NCBI GenBank assembly: GCA_028023455.1
Contig: JAQFVV010000056.1
Span: 992,001-1,056,000, forward strand
Direction of reading: 5' to 3'
Source of the DNA: Epiperipatus broadwayi
Lineage: Eukaryota; Onychophora; Udeonychophora; Euonychophora; Peripatidae
DNA length: 64,000 nt
A program made the translations under genes and the position numbers. Below are positions 1 to 12,061 of this stretch, one piece after another (within the stretch, counting starts at the first letter, position 1; each line of letters begins with the position of its first letter). The notes under the pieces were generated by a model that made no database searches, had not been told where the DNA came from, and worked only from the letters and a program-made list of their open reading frames with translations.

Positions 1-614
1 TTATTAATAGCATTACACCTAGGTCTTGTTTTATGCGATAGATAGGTTCCTCATAAAACACGTACAAAAGAAATCGCACAAAAATAGACTTAACTTACCT
101 TGAAAAATGGGGGATACATAGTGTAATTTTTCAAAAATTGCATAAAAGCAAAGCAACAATGTAAAATTACTTTAAAATTCGCACATAAAAAAAAAGAAAA
201 TAAAATATGACTAATAAAAAATTTCAAATTTGAAAAAAATTGATACAAGACAAACTTTTTTTATTAACTACAGTATTTAATTTTATTCAAAACAATATAT
301 TTTTATGTGTAATTTACATTTTTTTCATACATGTACAGTATTTTAAACATTATCGCTATTTGAGACATCAGATTCGTCATGATGTGATGTGAGTACTGTA
401 GCTTCTCCTTAAACAAAGTCAAGAGGAAATACAACTAAAACATTTTCCAATCAATGTTGATCCTTCCGATTTCACTAAGCGATCTAAAATTGAAATTTTT
501 GTTTTCAAAGAAATTCATTTTCTTGGGTGTTTTTTTCGTTCCGTTAGAATAAACTAAAAGTTTAAAATAAAAATAAGAACTTAGACTTACGATAATAAAA
601 AGACACCGACTCAC
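1..614. other. AT-rich non-coding stretch
   Basis: No gene or named repeat is visible. Short open frames here have low-complexity lysine/phenylalanine-rich translations typical of random AT-rich DNA. Confidence 0.5.
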
Positions 615-822
615 CACTGTTGGGCAAAATTTAATTAAAACTAACAATTAAAAATTAAATTCTTATTTTTGTCTTTAATTTTTTAATTTTCAATTCCATT
701 TAAAAATCAAATTTCATCGTTTCACATCACCTTAATTTCAAATCACGTTACGTAATTTTTAAATTGTTAATTACAATTAAAAATCAGATTTTAATTGTCA
801 AATTTAATTGTGCCCACCGCTG
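615..822. mobile_element. hAT-like MITE, 208 bp, imperfect 8 bp target duplication
   Basis: The left end reads CACTGTTGGGCAAAATTTAA. The reverse complement of the right end reads CAGCGGTGGGCACAATTAAA. These are imperfect terminal inverted repeats of the CAGNGGTGGGCA type found at hAT element ends. The interior is almost pure AT and partly self-complementary, with no open frame. It is flanked by CGACTCAC (607-614) and TTACTCAC (823-830), which agree at 6 of 8 positions; hAT transposases make 8 bp duplications. The two mismatches suggest an old insertion. A chance palindrome in AT-rich DNA is the alternative, but the GC-rich tips argue against it. Confidence 0.5.
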
Positions 823-1097
823 TTACTCACCTTTTAAAAATAAACTTGCAGACACTAAATGATTAATTGATTATGTACTCTTTTTATAAAAAGCAAAAAT
901 AGAACGTGATTTAAAATGCAAAAACAACAACATACATAGTATTTTTCATCTATAATGTTTGAACAGATTTACATTATAGTCTTGTAAAATTTAATGTGTG
1001 TATATAAAATGGGGAAATTCTGATTTTAAGTGAATTATGAACTTCTTTATTGCATAAAATCTATTACAGTACTATTATAAAGCACTGAAAATATTGA

Positions 1098-1221
1098 AAT
1101 TATTAGATGGAAGTCGAACTCCGATAATGCGCTATTACTTTAAATATGAAGTGAGTGCACAAAATTTATAATATTTAAAGTAATAGCGCATTATCGGAGC
1201 TCAACTTCTGATCTAATAATT
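1098..1221. repeat. Small foldback (inverted repeat, arms about 50 bp)
   Basis: The left arm (1098-1146) and right arm (1171-1221) are reverse complements with only a few mismatches and are separated by about 24 bp. The arms share ccgataatgcgctattac and its complement, a more GC/CpG-rich core than the surroundings. No open frame and no certain target duplication are visible. It is probably a short non-autonomous DNA element able to form a hairpin; the family is not identified. Confidence 0.6.
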
Positions 1222-2159
1222 TTTAGAGCATAAAAGAAAACCGCATACAAAGATATTAAGAAGAAACATGAATCACATAACTTCAAAATCGCATTAAATA
1301 AATCTGCATAAAATGAGACCCGGGTGTATTTAAATGTAAACAATTTATCATTATTAATTATGTAAATTTTCTATTTGTATTATTAATGATTACCGAGTCA
1401 TAAATGTTAATTTGTTTTATTAAAAGAGGCTTATATCTTTCTTAAAAGTTAATCATAGTCTTGTGAGATTAGTTGTGATCATCATTCATCACTTGTGAAT
1501 GTCAAGTTTAAGTCATAATTTAAATATGATAATATTTTAGGTAAATAGTTATAGGTTGATAAAAGATGAAATTTATATTGTGAGTTAGCTCTAAAGCTGT
1601 GGCTGGGAATATTATCATCATCATCTTATTAATCAGTAGTCTAAATAAATGTGTTTAATGGCTATATATGAATAATGTTTTTTACTGTATTTGTTTATTA
1701 TTTGTGAGCCATCATTAGAGTTAATGACTACCATCGAAGATCATCAAATGTCACTCAAGGTTTAGTGAATTGCTATGATAAATCTTAATATCAGTTAGTA
1801 AGACTTATGAGAGTGTTAAATATGCACTTATGATATTAAAATCTTATATAATAATTTTGTCAGATAATTTATTTGCACAACTAAAGAATAATAATGATGT
1901 TTTTTCCTTAATGTTAGTGCAAATGTGATATGGTTCTAAAATGGAAAATTCTACATCCTGTTATAAATAATGTACCAAATGGGTTCAAACCAGGTACATC
2001 TATAAGTAGCTATATAATGTAACTTTATCTAGGTTTAGATAGCCTAGTGGCACCCAGATAGACCATATACACAAGATTTATAAAAACTGCTTAAAAGAAA
2101 TACTGACGACTATAATGTCATTCTCCCCCAAGCTAGTTTCTTTTATATTTTAATTAGTT

Positions 2160-2162
<3 letters not shown>

Positions 2163-2190
<28 letters not shown>
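2163..2190. repeat. (TA)n microsatellite
   Basis: About 14 uninterrupted AT dinucleotides, bounded by CA and TG so that the tract is a perfect palindrome of the form CAATAT...ATATTG. The same bounded form recurs through the window (near 4340, 36145, 14435 and 22985). Confidence 0.85.
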
Positions 2191-2193
<3 letters not shown>

Positions 2194-2418
2194 AAGAATA
2201 GCTTACAATCCAATTGAGTCCAGTCTTTGTTTACTCACACCACCAAATCAAACTTATTTAAAATGTAAGATTAGCTAATAGGAGGTTGAGCATGCATTAT
2301 CATTTTATAGAGTAAACATACACACGCACATATATATATATATATTAATAATTCAAACAAATATATTTAACACAGTATTCAAAATTAAATAATATATTCT
2401 TTACCAGAAGTACTTTCA

Positions 2419-2449
2419 ATTGTTTCACTGACAATCTTTATCAACTGTT
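2419..2449 (-). other. Decayed hammerhead-like motif in the PLE 3' region
   Basis: On the minus strand the order is TTGATAA, about 11 nt able to form a short stem, then GAAAC. This matches the hammerhead core layout (CUGANGA, helix II, GAAA) with changed core bases. Hammerhead motifs are known from the terminal regions of Penelope-like elements. It sits just downstream of the GIY-YIG stop codon. With core substitutions it is unlikely to be active. Confidence 0.35.
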
Positions 2450-2500
2450 AATACAAACGTACAAAAAATAAAAACTTGCATTACCCATCATTCAATCTAT

Positions 2501-3823
2501 TCAAATTTCCCACAATTCTGTTGTCTTTATATTAGCCGATTGTTTATTTATTAAACCACCTCTATTCCTAGATATCATCATTGCCTCTTTAATTTTACGT
2601 TTTTCACTACACCTTTCAATTTGAATAATTTTTATATCTCTATTATTAAATTTAAAACCATAATTACATGTTTTATTATGATCAAATATAATTGATGGAG
2701 TATTCATATTTACTGAAGATATATTTTTTTTCTGTACACGTTTATATAATGTCTTATGATCATTATATCGTTTTTGTAATGTACATTTGGATTCCCCTAT
2801 ATATTTTATTCCACAACCACATTCCAACATATATATAACAGAACTTAATTCAAACTTAGAAATCTTGGCTTTGGAGTTATTTATCATATCATTTATATTA
2901 TTTGAAGAGAAAAAAGAAATTCTACACAAACCACTAAAAAGTTTATTAATTAATTTAGCTTGTTGATTAGATATAAAAGGAATAGAAATCCATTTATCAC
3001 TTTTTAATTTACTTAATATTTTCTTATTATTATTCTTATTTTGATTATATTTTGTAATTGTATTATAAATAATATTCCTTCCATAACCAACATTCAACAT
3101 ATCAGTAATATATACATTAATATTTTCAATTTTATCACTAACAAATTTGCACAAATAATCATTTCTAAATAAAAATGACTTCAAACCAGCTAATTTATGA
3201 CTCATATGAACTTTAGAATTATATGGAATATAACCCCTAATTTCCACAGGCTTTAAAATCATATTATAATCAAACACATTATTATTTCTTTTAATAAATA
3301 TATCTAAAAACTTTATAGAATCTTCCTTCTCTTCATTTAACATCCATTTTACATTATTAATCATATTTAACTCATTAAACAAATTAACTATTATTTCATT
3401 ATGTGCACATATAAATACATCATCAACATATCTACAATATACTTTAATTCCTTTATATTTTATCTGAGACAATATTTTAACCTCATAATTAGAAATAAAA
3501 AAATTACAAAGCTGTGATACCTCCGGAAGACTCATTGGCCAACCAAAATTCATTTTATAAAAGCAATCATTAAACCTAACATATATATTATCATTCACAA
3601 ATCTTAATATTTTAACAATAAAATTCCTAATATTATTATCTATAGATTTTAAAAACAAAGCTCTTTCAATAATCTCTATTGATTCCATACGATTAATTGA
3701 ACCAAACATTTCAGATATGTCAAGTGTACACATAACATCATTATTATCAATTTTTTTTATTTTTAATCCTATTAATAAAATCAAATGATGATGAAATCGT
3801 ATAATCTCCAAATCCAAGCACAT
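2501..3823 (-). pseudogene. Penelope-like RT (C-terminal part) plus GIY-YIG endonuclease
   Basis: This open stretch of 440 codons copies element RNA into DNA and nicks the target. From about residue 30 it shows the RT palm: CTLDISEMFGSI (first catalytic Asp), then CRYVDDVFIC with the YVDD catalytic pair near residue 135, then KFLDIFI. Near residues 340-360 is the GIY-YIG signature in the Cys-rich form usual for PLEs (VIYMLECGCGIKYIGES), followed by LQKRYNDHK with the conserved Arg and His. The first ~30 residues are not native: the family sequence continues upstream in another frame (translation near 3780-3860 reads VLGFGDYTISSSFDF), so the Met at 3823 is an artefact of a frameshift. It terminates naturally at 2501. 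The reading frame has no stop over 1.3 kb, so decay is modest here. Confidence 0.85.
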
Positions 3824-3983
3824 CTTGTATTATTTTTTCAATATATTTACAAGCATTATAATAAAAAACACCACCAAAATCAACAATTACTCTTAATGGA
3901 TAACAATTTCATGCAATTTTATATTTGCAAAGATTCTTGGAAACACTGCAGACGACGGATATAAACTGTAATATGTCTTTGCA

Positions 3984-4328
3984 TCAATAACTTTTTTTCT
4001 TTTTAGCAGTCATTAAAATGTCATTAATAAATTTCATTCTATATGTATCAATATTATTTAATTCACTTTTTTCAAAACAAAGCTTCTTCATTTGATCCAT
4101 AATTTTCATATTATATTCATCCTGTTTCATTAGGCACATCCGTAACCCCTTGTCCTCCTTCAAACAAATTAATTTATTACTTTTTAAAATTTTTTTAAAT
4201 TCATAAATTTGTTTTAACCAAACATTATCATTTTGCTTATCAAATGTTTTATTTTTTATTTCATTAATTATTTTATTCCTATCATTTAAATCACAATTTA
4301 TAACCCCAAACGAATATTCAATCACCAC
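3984..4328 (-). pseudogene. Penelope-like RT N-terminal fragment
   Basis: A 114-codon frame containing KEDKGLRMCLMKQDEYNMK, which corresponds to the K(A/E)DKG...Y motif of Penelope RT region 1-2. Downstream on the minus strand (3984 down to about 3823) the RT continues in shifted frames with PRIFANIKLHE and LRVIVDFGGVFYYNACKYI, the counterpart of the family's GLPKIHK...LRPIVS...SP.Y segment. At least two frameshifts therefore separate this fragment from the main frame. The true N-terminus is missing, because the element stops at the (AT)n tract near 4340. Confidence 0.7.
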
Positions 4329-4350
4329 ATTTAATTCAATATATATATAT

Positions 4351-7300
4351 TGTAACAGTCAAGTTTGTACATTCGCGTAACAGAATTCAGAATCCAAGCA
4401 AAAGAGACCGAAGCTGACCAGACTAGGACTGTAACATCCCGAGTCCGACCGCACTTCAACTCGTAAACCAGGATTCCAAGACTCACGACCTTACGAATGA
4501 CCACCTTGAAATTACACGTAGTATATCTCTTTCCACACGGCCGACATAGGTCACGGAGAAGCAATGAGACTCTGATAATTAAAAGAAAGGTTCTTAATTG
4601 ACTAAAATATCACTAATTTAATTTAACTTAATGCATAGTTTTCACATATATAGACTATAAAGGATAATTAGAATTGGATTGAATTAAATCAATAACGAGA
4701 CAGAGAACGAAATACATTAAATTAATTATATATTTATTTACAACTCATAGCTATATATCACTTATTTACAATAGTATTCAGCGTAGAATGTACAAACATT
4801 TGGTAATTCAAAATCACTTCACATAAGTAATCATTAAATTTCATAGATGAGTTTAACATGTGCCCATCTTAGGAATTGTTTACAATTGATACATAATTAA
4901 TCACTACGTTATGTCTATAAATCTCGATAAGCCAAATCCTATTACATTTGTGGCTGGTATATAAATAATTATATTAAACTTTGATCATGAATTTATTTAC
5001 TAAAATACCCAATATAATTTAATAACGAGCGCATAAACCAGCTCAAGTAATGATCGATCGAACATGGCTTTCGAGAGAAAATTTCAGAATGCTGAAAGCG
5101 TTATATAAAGGTGGGAGAGTTGGCTGAAATAAGATTTTACCAATGCGCTATGGCACAGGTAAACAATAATAGGAAAAGTCGCTCTGCGGATGGATGAAAT
5201 AACTTCAGGGTTCTTGCGACAAACGCCGGTACCCTGTAACCGATCGCAATGCTGCGTGAAAAGGAACATTGTGTTCAGGAATGGCGGGGGTCTTACGTGC
5301 TAACCTGGCCTTGGCTCAGGCTTCGCTACTGCTCTACCCTATAATCGGATGTGCTGGCAACGCCGTGGCTCCATCTTAAGATACGTATATTACGTATAGC
5401 AGCAAAACGAGAATAATTTTATAAAATAAGATCACATCCGCCAAGCAAAGAATAGTATATTTCATACTATGAAATACGAGTTAATAGCATATTAGCTCTA
5501 TCAAATTGGGACCAACTCTTGCGTAGCCTGATAATAAATGTCTATGCTACTAAAGGGAATATTATTACATCTGTACTTTGACATGTTCGATCTATTAAGT
5601 TACTTATAGATAATAAATATTTAAGGAGGAAAAGTATATTTCTATGGACTTAAGAATTTAAATGTCAAATATACTTATATGATCAAGGCTAAATTTAATT
5701 CTAAATAAACTTATCAAGTTAAGTTTTTTTTAAATGGTTGATTATAAAAGAGCCACATTTCACATATTAAATCATTTAAATAATAAAAAAAATAGGATTT
5801 CGAAACAGCGTAGAAAGTTGATGCTATAAATAAATTACGCGAAGATTTTCAAATAATATCTTCTTAAAACATACATGAAATTAAGTGCTCACTGTTTCGA
5901 AATATTGGCATATAAAATATAATAAGCATTTAAAATAAACAAAGAAATATAGACACAACCGCAGTGATATAACTTTAAATTAGACACTTATAATGTACTT
6001 TAAATGAAGGAAAAATATAAATAAGTCAGATTATTTAAACTTTAACACATTAAATTTTGAATAGCAATTGACATATTTAAAATATTAAATGGATTTTAAG
6101 TTTTGATTACATTTAGCTTTATCATTATTTTAAAAGGAAAGTTAGCTAACTTAGATAGATATTATTACATTTAGAATTACACAGAATTACACAGAGCTCT
6201 GCGGTTTGAAAAATAAAACGGTACCGGTATGATTTATCTGCAAGTTCTTGGCTGTTGGTTTGGTTTAGTTTGACTGGGCGGCATCATCTTTCCCATTATG
6301 TTAGGCTCGTCTCTTCTATCGGCATGATGGTGGTTTAGGCATTTCGACGAGAGAAACCCCGTTCTCCCGCGGAGTAACAGCAACAAGATGCCCGCTTTTA
6401 GCCGGACATGTTCAAATTAACAATTGTGAATACTGGCTACAACTCTCACTAACAATATGGCTGTCTATCTCTTGTTAAAAATACAGAGTATTTATATGTT
6501 TTCCTTATCGGAATCTCCCGCCTCAAGACTCACTAAACTCAGGAATTTAATTAAGTGTTTTTCAATTTATAATTCAGATCTTAGATAACTTATGTTAGAA
6601 ACATTCCATAAGCTATTATTATAATTAAGATTTTTCGTTGCAAACAATTGTCCAATTTAGATTTTAAAATAACTTAAATCTTATCTAAGGGGATTTTAAT
6701 TAGTAAATTTTTAACTAGTTTTACTTTTTACGAATTCCAGGTGTGGTCGTTAATGACACTTGTTTACAACCAAAAATCTTTTAATTACTTGACCAGCTTT
6801 TATTTTTAATCTTACATAGAAACTCTTTCTATTTAAAAACAACCTTTTAACATTTTTTTAAAACGAAAACATTTTTATCATATTTATTAAAAATAATTTA
6901 CAAATATATTTTGATATAGCTTTTAAATATATTTTCGAGAAACTTTTCTCTGAAATATATTTAAAACAAGAAATCTTTTAACAATTTTTAAAGAAACATT
7001 TACTAGTATTTTTAGATAACGGCTTTTACATATTTTAAATCATATCTTTCTTCTATATAGCACAGATTATATATCCACATACGAAATTACAATATTAAAC
7101 AACAAAATTAATAATTTACTCTTAACTTAAATAATATAATAACCATTTTTAGAAATCTTAAATAACTTTAGTACGCTATAATTTTACTAATCCTATCTAA
7201 TTATAGCGTTCGTTCGCACGTAAATATATAATACTGTTTATACAGACATGAACGAATTTTATATTTATTAACATTTAAATAGGTTCGAACTTAGCACAGA

Positions 7301-7357
7301 TGAGAGTGTCATTAGGTTTGATGGTGAAACGGAAAGGGATTGGAGATTTCCGTTTCA
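4351..7357. mobile_element. Probable solo LTR (3.0 kb, TG...CA, in an AT tract)
   Basis: The block begins TGTAACAG directly after ATATATATAT and ends CCGTTTCA directly before ATATATAT. The ends therefore have the TG...CA form and a short inverted match (TGTAAC / TGAAAC). Flanking AT tracts would hide any target duplication. Base composition is richer in GC/CpG than its surroundings between about 4351 and 6500. A TATA-like TATATAAAGGTGGG lies at about 5102-5115 on the plus strand. The last 32 bases contain a perfect 10 bp hairpin (7326-7335 with 7347-7356). No open frame resembles a retroelement protein. The gypsy LTR at 36162-39447 has the same size and target type but no obvious sequence similarity. 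Its orientation and family are unknown, and a non-LTR origin is possible. Confidence 0.4.
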
Positions 7358-8030
7358 ATATATATATGCAACAAATATTTATTTTATTAAATAGAATATT
7401 AAATAAATGTAACAGTAGACTAATTTCCCTTATCTAATGAAAAGATAAAAACCCTAGTTAAAGAAATCACACAAATATATATGTATACCAATAATGAATT
7501 AAATGTCAAGTGTATTTTATGTTGATACAACACTTAGACTCAGTAAGCATAGCGATGACCTAATATCAAGCCAGTCACTAGATAACCAGGTATGGAAGGT
7601 GAAGGCAGAATTCTTACGTAATTTTATTTGTACTTACAATCAATATAATATATGCAACAATAGACACATACTATGATGGTAAAGGAAATAGAAATGCAAG
7701 TCAATTAAACAATGGAAACTATGCCCAATATAAAAGCAAACCCAGTTCATTTCCATTGTCTTTTGTTGTTGTTTTCAAAAGGATATAATAGCTATATAAC
7801 ACCAACATCTTCAAATCGAATGTTTGAATCTAAGAGAATATGGACGACTTATCCGAACATTCCAAACTATTCATCTAATTTTTGCAGCGCTAAATTATAA
7901 AAAAAATATATCTGTTATTTAAACAGAAAGAAGTTTTGATGGATTTGTGCAATTGGATAAAAATAACAACTGATTTTAATTTGATATTTAAAATAAAAAC
8001 TGTGCTATTATTCAAATTTGGATAAAACAA

Positions 8031-8122
8031 AGAAATAGAGCATAGCCTGTATATATATAAATGATAAAATAATTATAGAAATAGAGCATAGCCTGTATAT
8101 ATATAAATGATAAAATAATTAT
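8031..8122. repeat. Perfect tandem duplication, 2 x 46 bp
   Basis: 8031-8076 and 8077-8122 are identical (both start agaaatagagcatagcctg). The perfect identity indicates a recent duplication, probably by replication slippage across the internal TATATATA. Confidence 0.9.
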
Positions 8123-10771
8123 TTTCACATAAAAGCCATTAAATACCAAATAGTGAATTAAGGAAATTTAATTTTTTTATGAACTGCAGAGCAATGTATT
8201 CTGGCTAATTTAACAGTGCCATGGGACTGGAGTACTGTGATCTCTGACCATAGGAAGTGTGATGATTTAATATTCATCTGCATAATGTTTTATGAAACAT
8301 CAAATGCTCTGTCTTAAACATCTAGATGAATCCAGAACAAAAACAACAGCAGAAGATGGAAATAACATTATTTCAAAAGCATCACCGATGAGTTCCCATG
8401 AATGATGCATGGCATGCCAAAGAAGGATGATTTGAAGAAAGATAGACTCTATCTATGAAAGACATTATTTGCCAAATTCACAGACATTAATCAAGATAAT
8501 TTGGAGAAAGTTTTAATTTATTATGTTTTTTTTTGTATATATACATTTGTAGAATTTAATTTTTACTTCACCTCTGTACTTGGAAACTTGAATGTCTACA
8601 ACTTGGGAGAGTCCATTGTAATTTAAATCATCAAAGTACAGGAGGTAGGTTATTAAGTTAGACAAAAATCTTTTTTTTTGTTAAATAAAGTTTAGGCAAT
8701 TCTCCCTCCATAGTTTCTAGACATTTGATCAATATCATTATTAATATGGAGTGAGGTAAGATTTTTTTATACTATTTCATATTAAGTACATTCACTATTA
8801 TAGGACAGAATTTGTATAGTTTATTTTTTTGTTAACTAATGATCATTTATATTTGTTTATTCAGTGTGAATGACTGATCTTTTATGTGAACAGTCTTTTC
8901 CATCAACCATAGGGAACTTGTACATAGTTAGAGGGTCCCTAAAGAAGTTGGAATTGGATAATGAAGCTCCTGTACATACATTGATATAATATTGTAAAAT
9001 AGTTAGTCAGCTTCACAATTGTTGTAATAATGAATTAATGATTTTTTTTTCTTGTTTATTTTATCCCCTTTGTAGATAGTTACTGCTTTGTTATTTATAT
9101 CTACCATAGGTGAGGATTGGAATAATAAACACATTTAATCATTAATATGGTAGAGATACATACTTGACATGTACAAAAATATATACATACTTTTTTTTAT
9201 CATGTTAAAAGAGTTGTGAATTTTTATTTTGTTAGTCAATAAACCTTGTTAACTTGATTTTCATTAAAATGGTTTCTAGTTTGTCAAAATTATTTATCCA
9301 TTTGTTCATCAATTCATAACTGGATATACATGCATACACATGCACTTTCTTTTTACATCATAATATAGGAATATGGTTGGATGAACCCTTCACTCAATTG
9401 GAACTATAGAGATGTGGAAGTTATTATTTAGAGTAAATTCACATATGAAGAGGAAAGCCGAAGGCAACATTCTCCCCTAGTTTGAATACTGAGACATAAT
9501 AGAATCCAGTAGAGGGATGCGGTATGGATGAACTAGCCTAAATTGTATCTGAATTTAATGTGTAAACTTAGAGCGAGGTAGATATGATCATTGGTTAGGT
9601 ACTTTATCGAATCATTCACTGTATCCTACCAAAAGATCCTAGGTCTGACTGTAGTATGTGTTCCCCCTCTTCTGGTTAAAAATCTGGACCATTACAATAT
9701 ATGTTTGTAATGATATTCTTATTCAATGTCTGCATTTCTTCAGAGTTATATATAAAATCTTGTAATTCATTATTAATAAATATAGTAACCTAATTATGTA
9801 TAAAGTACAATTTTAAAAAAAAAAACTTATTAAGCAAGTCTTAATAAACAGACAGGCAGCAAATGCAAATCATGGAATTGTGGGAAGGTTATCCTGTGAA
9901 AGTGTTAGTTGACAAAGACTATGAAGATAGACGAAAGCGCTCCTATGTGGATAATTTTTTTTTAATGTTGTACTTTATATATATTTATGTTACTATATTT
10001 ATTAATATTCATTTACCAGATACACATGTCCAATTATCTATGATTATTTGATGGGAAACTTTGTATTTGGTGTTAAAAGCAGTCATGATTATACTTACTG
10101 AATGCCTGCAAGAAATATAAGTCTCATTAATGGTGAGTCACACAAACTTGTCTGAAAACTTTTTCATTTACCTACGTATAAAAAAAAGACATATAGCTTT
10201 ATCAATCCTGGGATTTCCTAATCCCAATTTGAACTCTCTACCTCCTGTGCCAAACTGCACATATATTAATAATCAATTAAAATAGTTTTAGGAAAAAAAA
10301 TAATTTGACAAGTTGCTAATGTTTTCATCTAATTGCAAATGTGCTTTCTTCAGAGTTTTCTCTTTCTTTCTACCTATTCTCAAGATAATTCGTTGGTAAC
10401 TTTTAAATAATGATATTTCTTCCAATAACTTTTTTCTAAATAGCACTGCGCTTCAGACTTTTCATTCATATTAAACATATCTTTTAAAAAAATTTATAGA
10501 CTCTGGTCCTATTGCCAGAAAGTATTTTGTTAAAATTAATATATTTTAATTTAATCTGTTGTTTAATTAAACAATGAATTAGATTCTTCACTAGTAGCTA
10601 AACTGTTTTCTCTTTCTCTTAAGTTAAATTTATGATCAATCTATAGGCAGATTTGCATATAATTTTAAAATTTTTTGGTGTGCAAAAAGAAATTTATTCT
10701 TGGAAAATAAGAAAATTTCATTAATTATTTTAAATTTCATTCCACTTCTTATTTGCATTGCTTAATTATAT

Positions 10772-10992
10772 ATACTATAATACACCATATACTCCTTAAA
10801 TTACACTCTACAATGCAGTTTAACATATGATTTATTTTATTTCCTTCCTTACTGTTTCAAAAGGTACTGAGATAAAAGCTCTGATGATGACTGCTGGACA
10901 GGTGAAACTGTAAGGAAGGAAATAAAATAAATCATATGTTAAACTGCATTGTAGAGTGTAATTTAAGACATATATGATGTATTATAGTATAA
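10772..10992. repeat. Foldback with about 88 bp arms and a hammerhead-like apex
   Basis: The left arm (10772-10859) is the reverse complement of the right arm (10903-10992) with few mismatches. The 43 bp apex on the plus strand carries an exact CTGATGA (10882-10888), then 16 nt, then GAAAC (10905-10909) at the start of the right arm, which is the order of a hammerhead core. Helix II pairing is short (CTG/CAG) and no convincing helix I is visible, so the ribozyme reading is tentative. There is no open frame. Flanking TA is present but uninformative in this context. Confidence 0.6.
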
Positions 10993-11990
10993 TTATTTTA
11001 AAAGTAGTATAAACCATATTGGTATATATTTTTAAAATCATTATCATTTTTGTTAACAATATCTTGTAATGTAAGGCAAAACTGTTTAATTGCTAAATTA
11101 TCTAAATCTTTTTTTGTTATATGAAGAAGTGATATTAATAATATTGAGGCCAAGACTATTATCAAGCAATACTATTTTAGCTACAATTTTGGTAATTAAG
11201 GTTTTTGGCATAGAAATTGAAATTCCACCTTAGATTAAATGGAATTTATCTTTATCTTATTGAAATAATGCTCTGCAATTTTCATTTAAAACATGCACTG
11301 TGAACTTATTATAAGATTTGCACTATACATATCAAATTCAATAATTTACATTTGCATTAAATCAAAAAACAATATGCTTTTTGAATATGATAATGTTAAT
11401 ACTATTATTGAAAGGTTTCAATGTAGATTGGGCATGTGAAGTCAATGAATGGTAAGTATCTTTCTAAAGATGTATTTTATAGTTAATTTGGGCATGGAAG
11501 AAATAGACTTTATTTACATTATAAAAATTATATCACAAATATTTAAAAAAGTGCAATATTGACAGCATGTATTAAGAGAATATGGTGGTGGATAAAATTT
11601 GTTAGTCTAGAGTAAATGGAGAGAATAGTAATCACACTACCATTGTATGCCTGAAAATGATATTTAATATAAACAAGAAAAATGTGTAATGTTTTTAAAT
11701 ATATATATATAATTCAAATCAAAATAGTGGTAGATGCTTATAGTTAGGATAATTCTAAAATCATCAAAATATTTGGTTACTAACCTATTATTATATCTGT
11801 ATAACTCTGAAAGAACATTGACTTGTATTTAAAACATTAGGATGATTTTGAATTTCAGGTTATTAGCTTGATAATGTAAAAAAATAGAGATAGTTGTTAG
11901 GAAGTGTTCTATAAGTACAAAAATCATTGATAAAGACCATCTGCTAGATACTCCTCTAGAAATATTGACAGAATACTTTCATGTGTTCAT

Positions 11991-12061
11991 TGCTTACATT
12001 AGATGGCTCTGAAGTAAATAATGCTAAATACTGTTCTAAAGGCATCTGATTAATGTAAGCA
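11991..12061. repeat. Short hairpin element, 71 bp
   Basis: The ends tgcttacatta and taatgtaagca are perfect reverse complements, followed inward by gatggc and ggcatc on the two sides. The loop is AT-rich. It may be a miniature foldback or chance. Confidence 0.35.

Larger units (their letters stand above)
831..2394. other. AT-rich intergenic DNA
   Basis: No coding region is recognised. The stretch contains the foldback at 1098-1221, the (TA)n tract at 2163-2190 and a second TA tract near 2331-2345. Confidence 0.5.
2395..4350 (-). mobile_element. Penelope-like retroelement, 5'-truncated and decayed
   Basis: On the minus strand the element carries a Penelope-type reverse transcriptase followed by a GIY-YIG endonuclease domain and a short 3' region. 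Coding is split: an N-terminal RT part at 3984-4328, a frameshifted stretch at about 3823-3984, and the main frame at 2501-3823. The 5' side ends at an (AT)n tract at about 4340-4350, next to the TG...CA block. The 3' side fades out in AT-rich DNA near 2395-2330, where another TA tract lies. The family is confident from the domain order; the exact ends are not determined. Confidence 0.85.

Noticed and set aside
9863-10051. 62-codon plus-strand frame with an initially protein-like start
   Set aside because: The second half is low-complexity Phe/Tyr/Ile and there is no supporting context.
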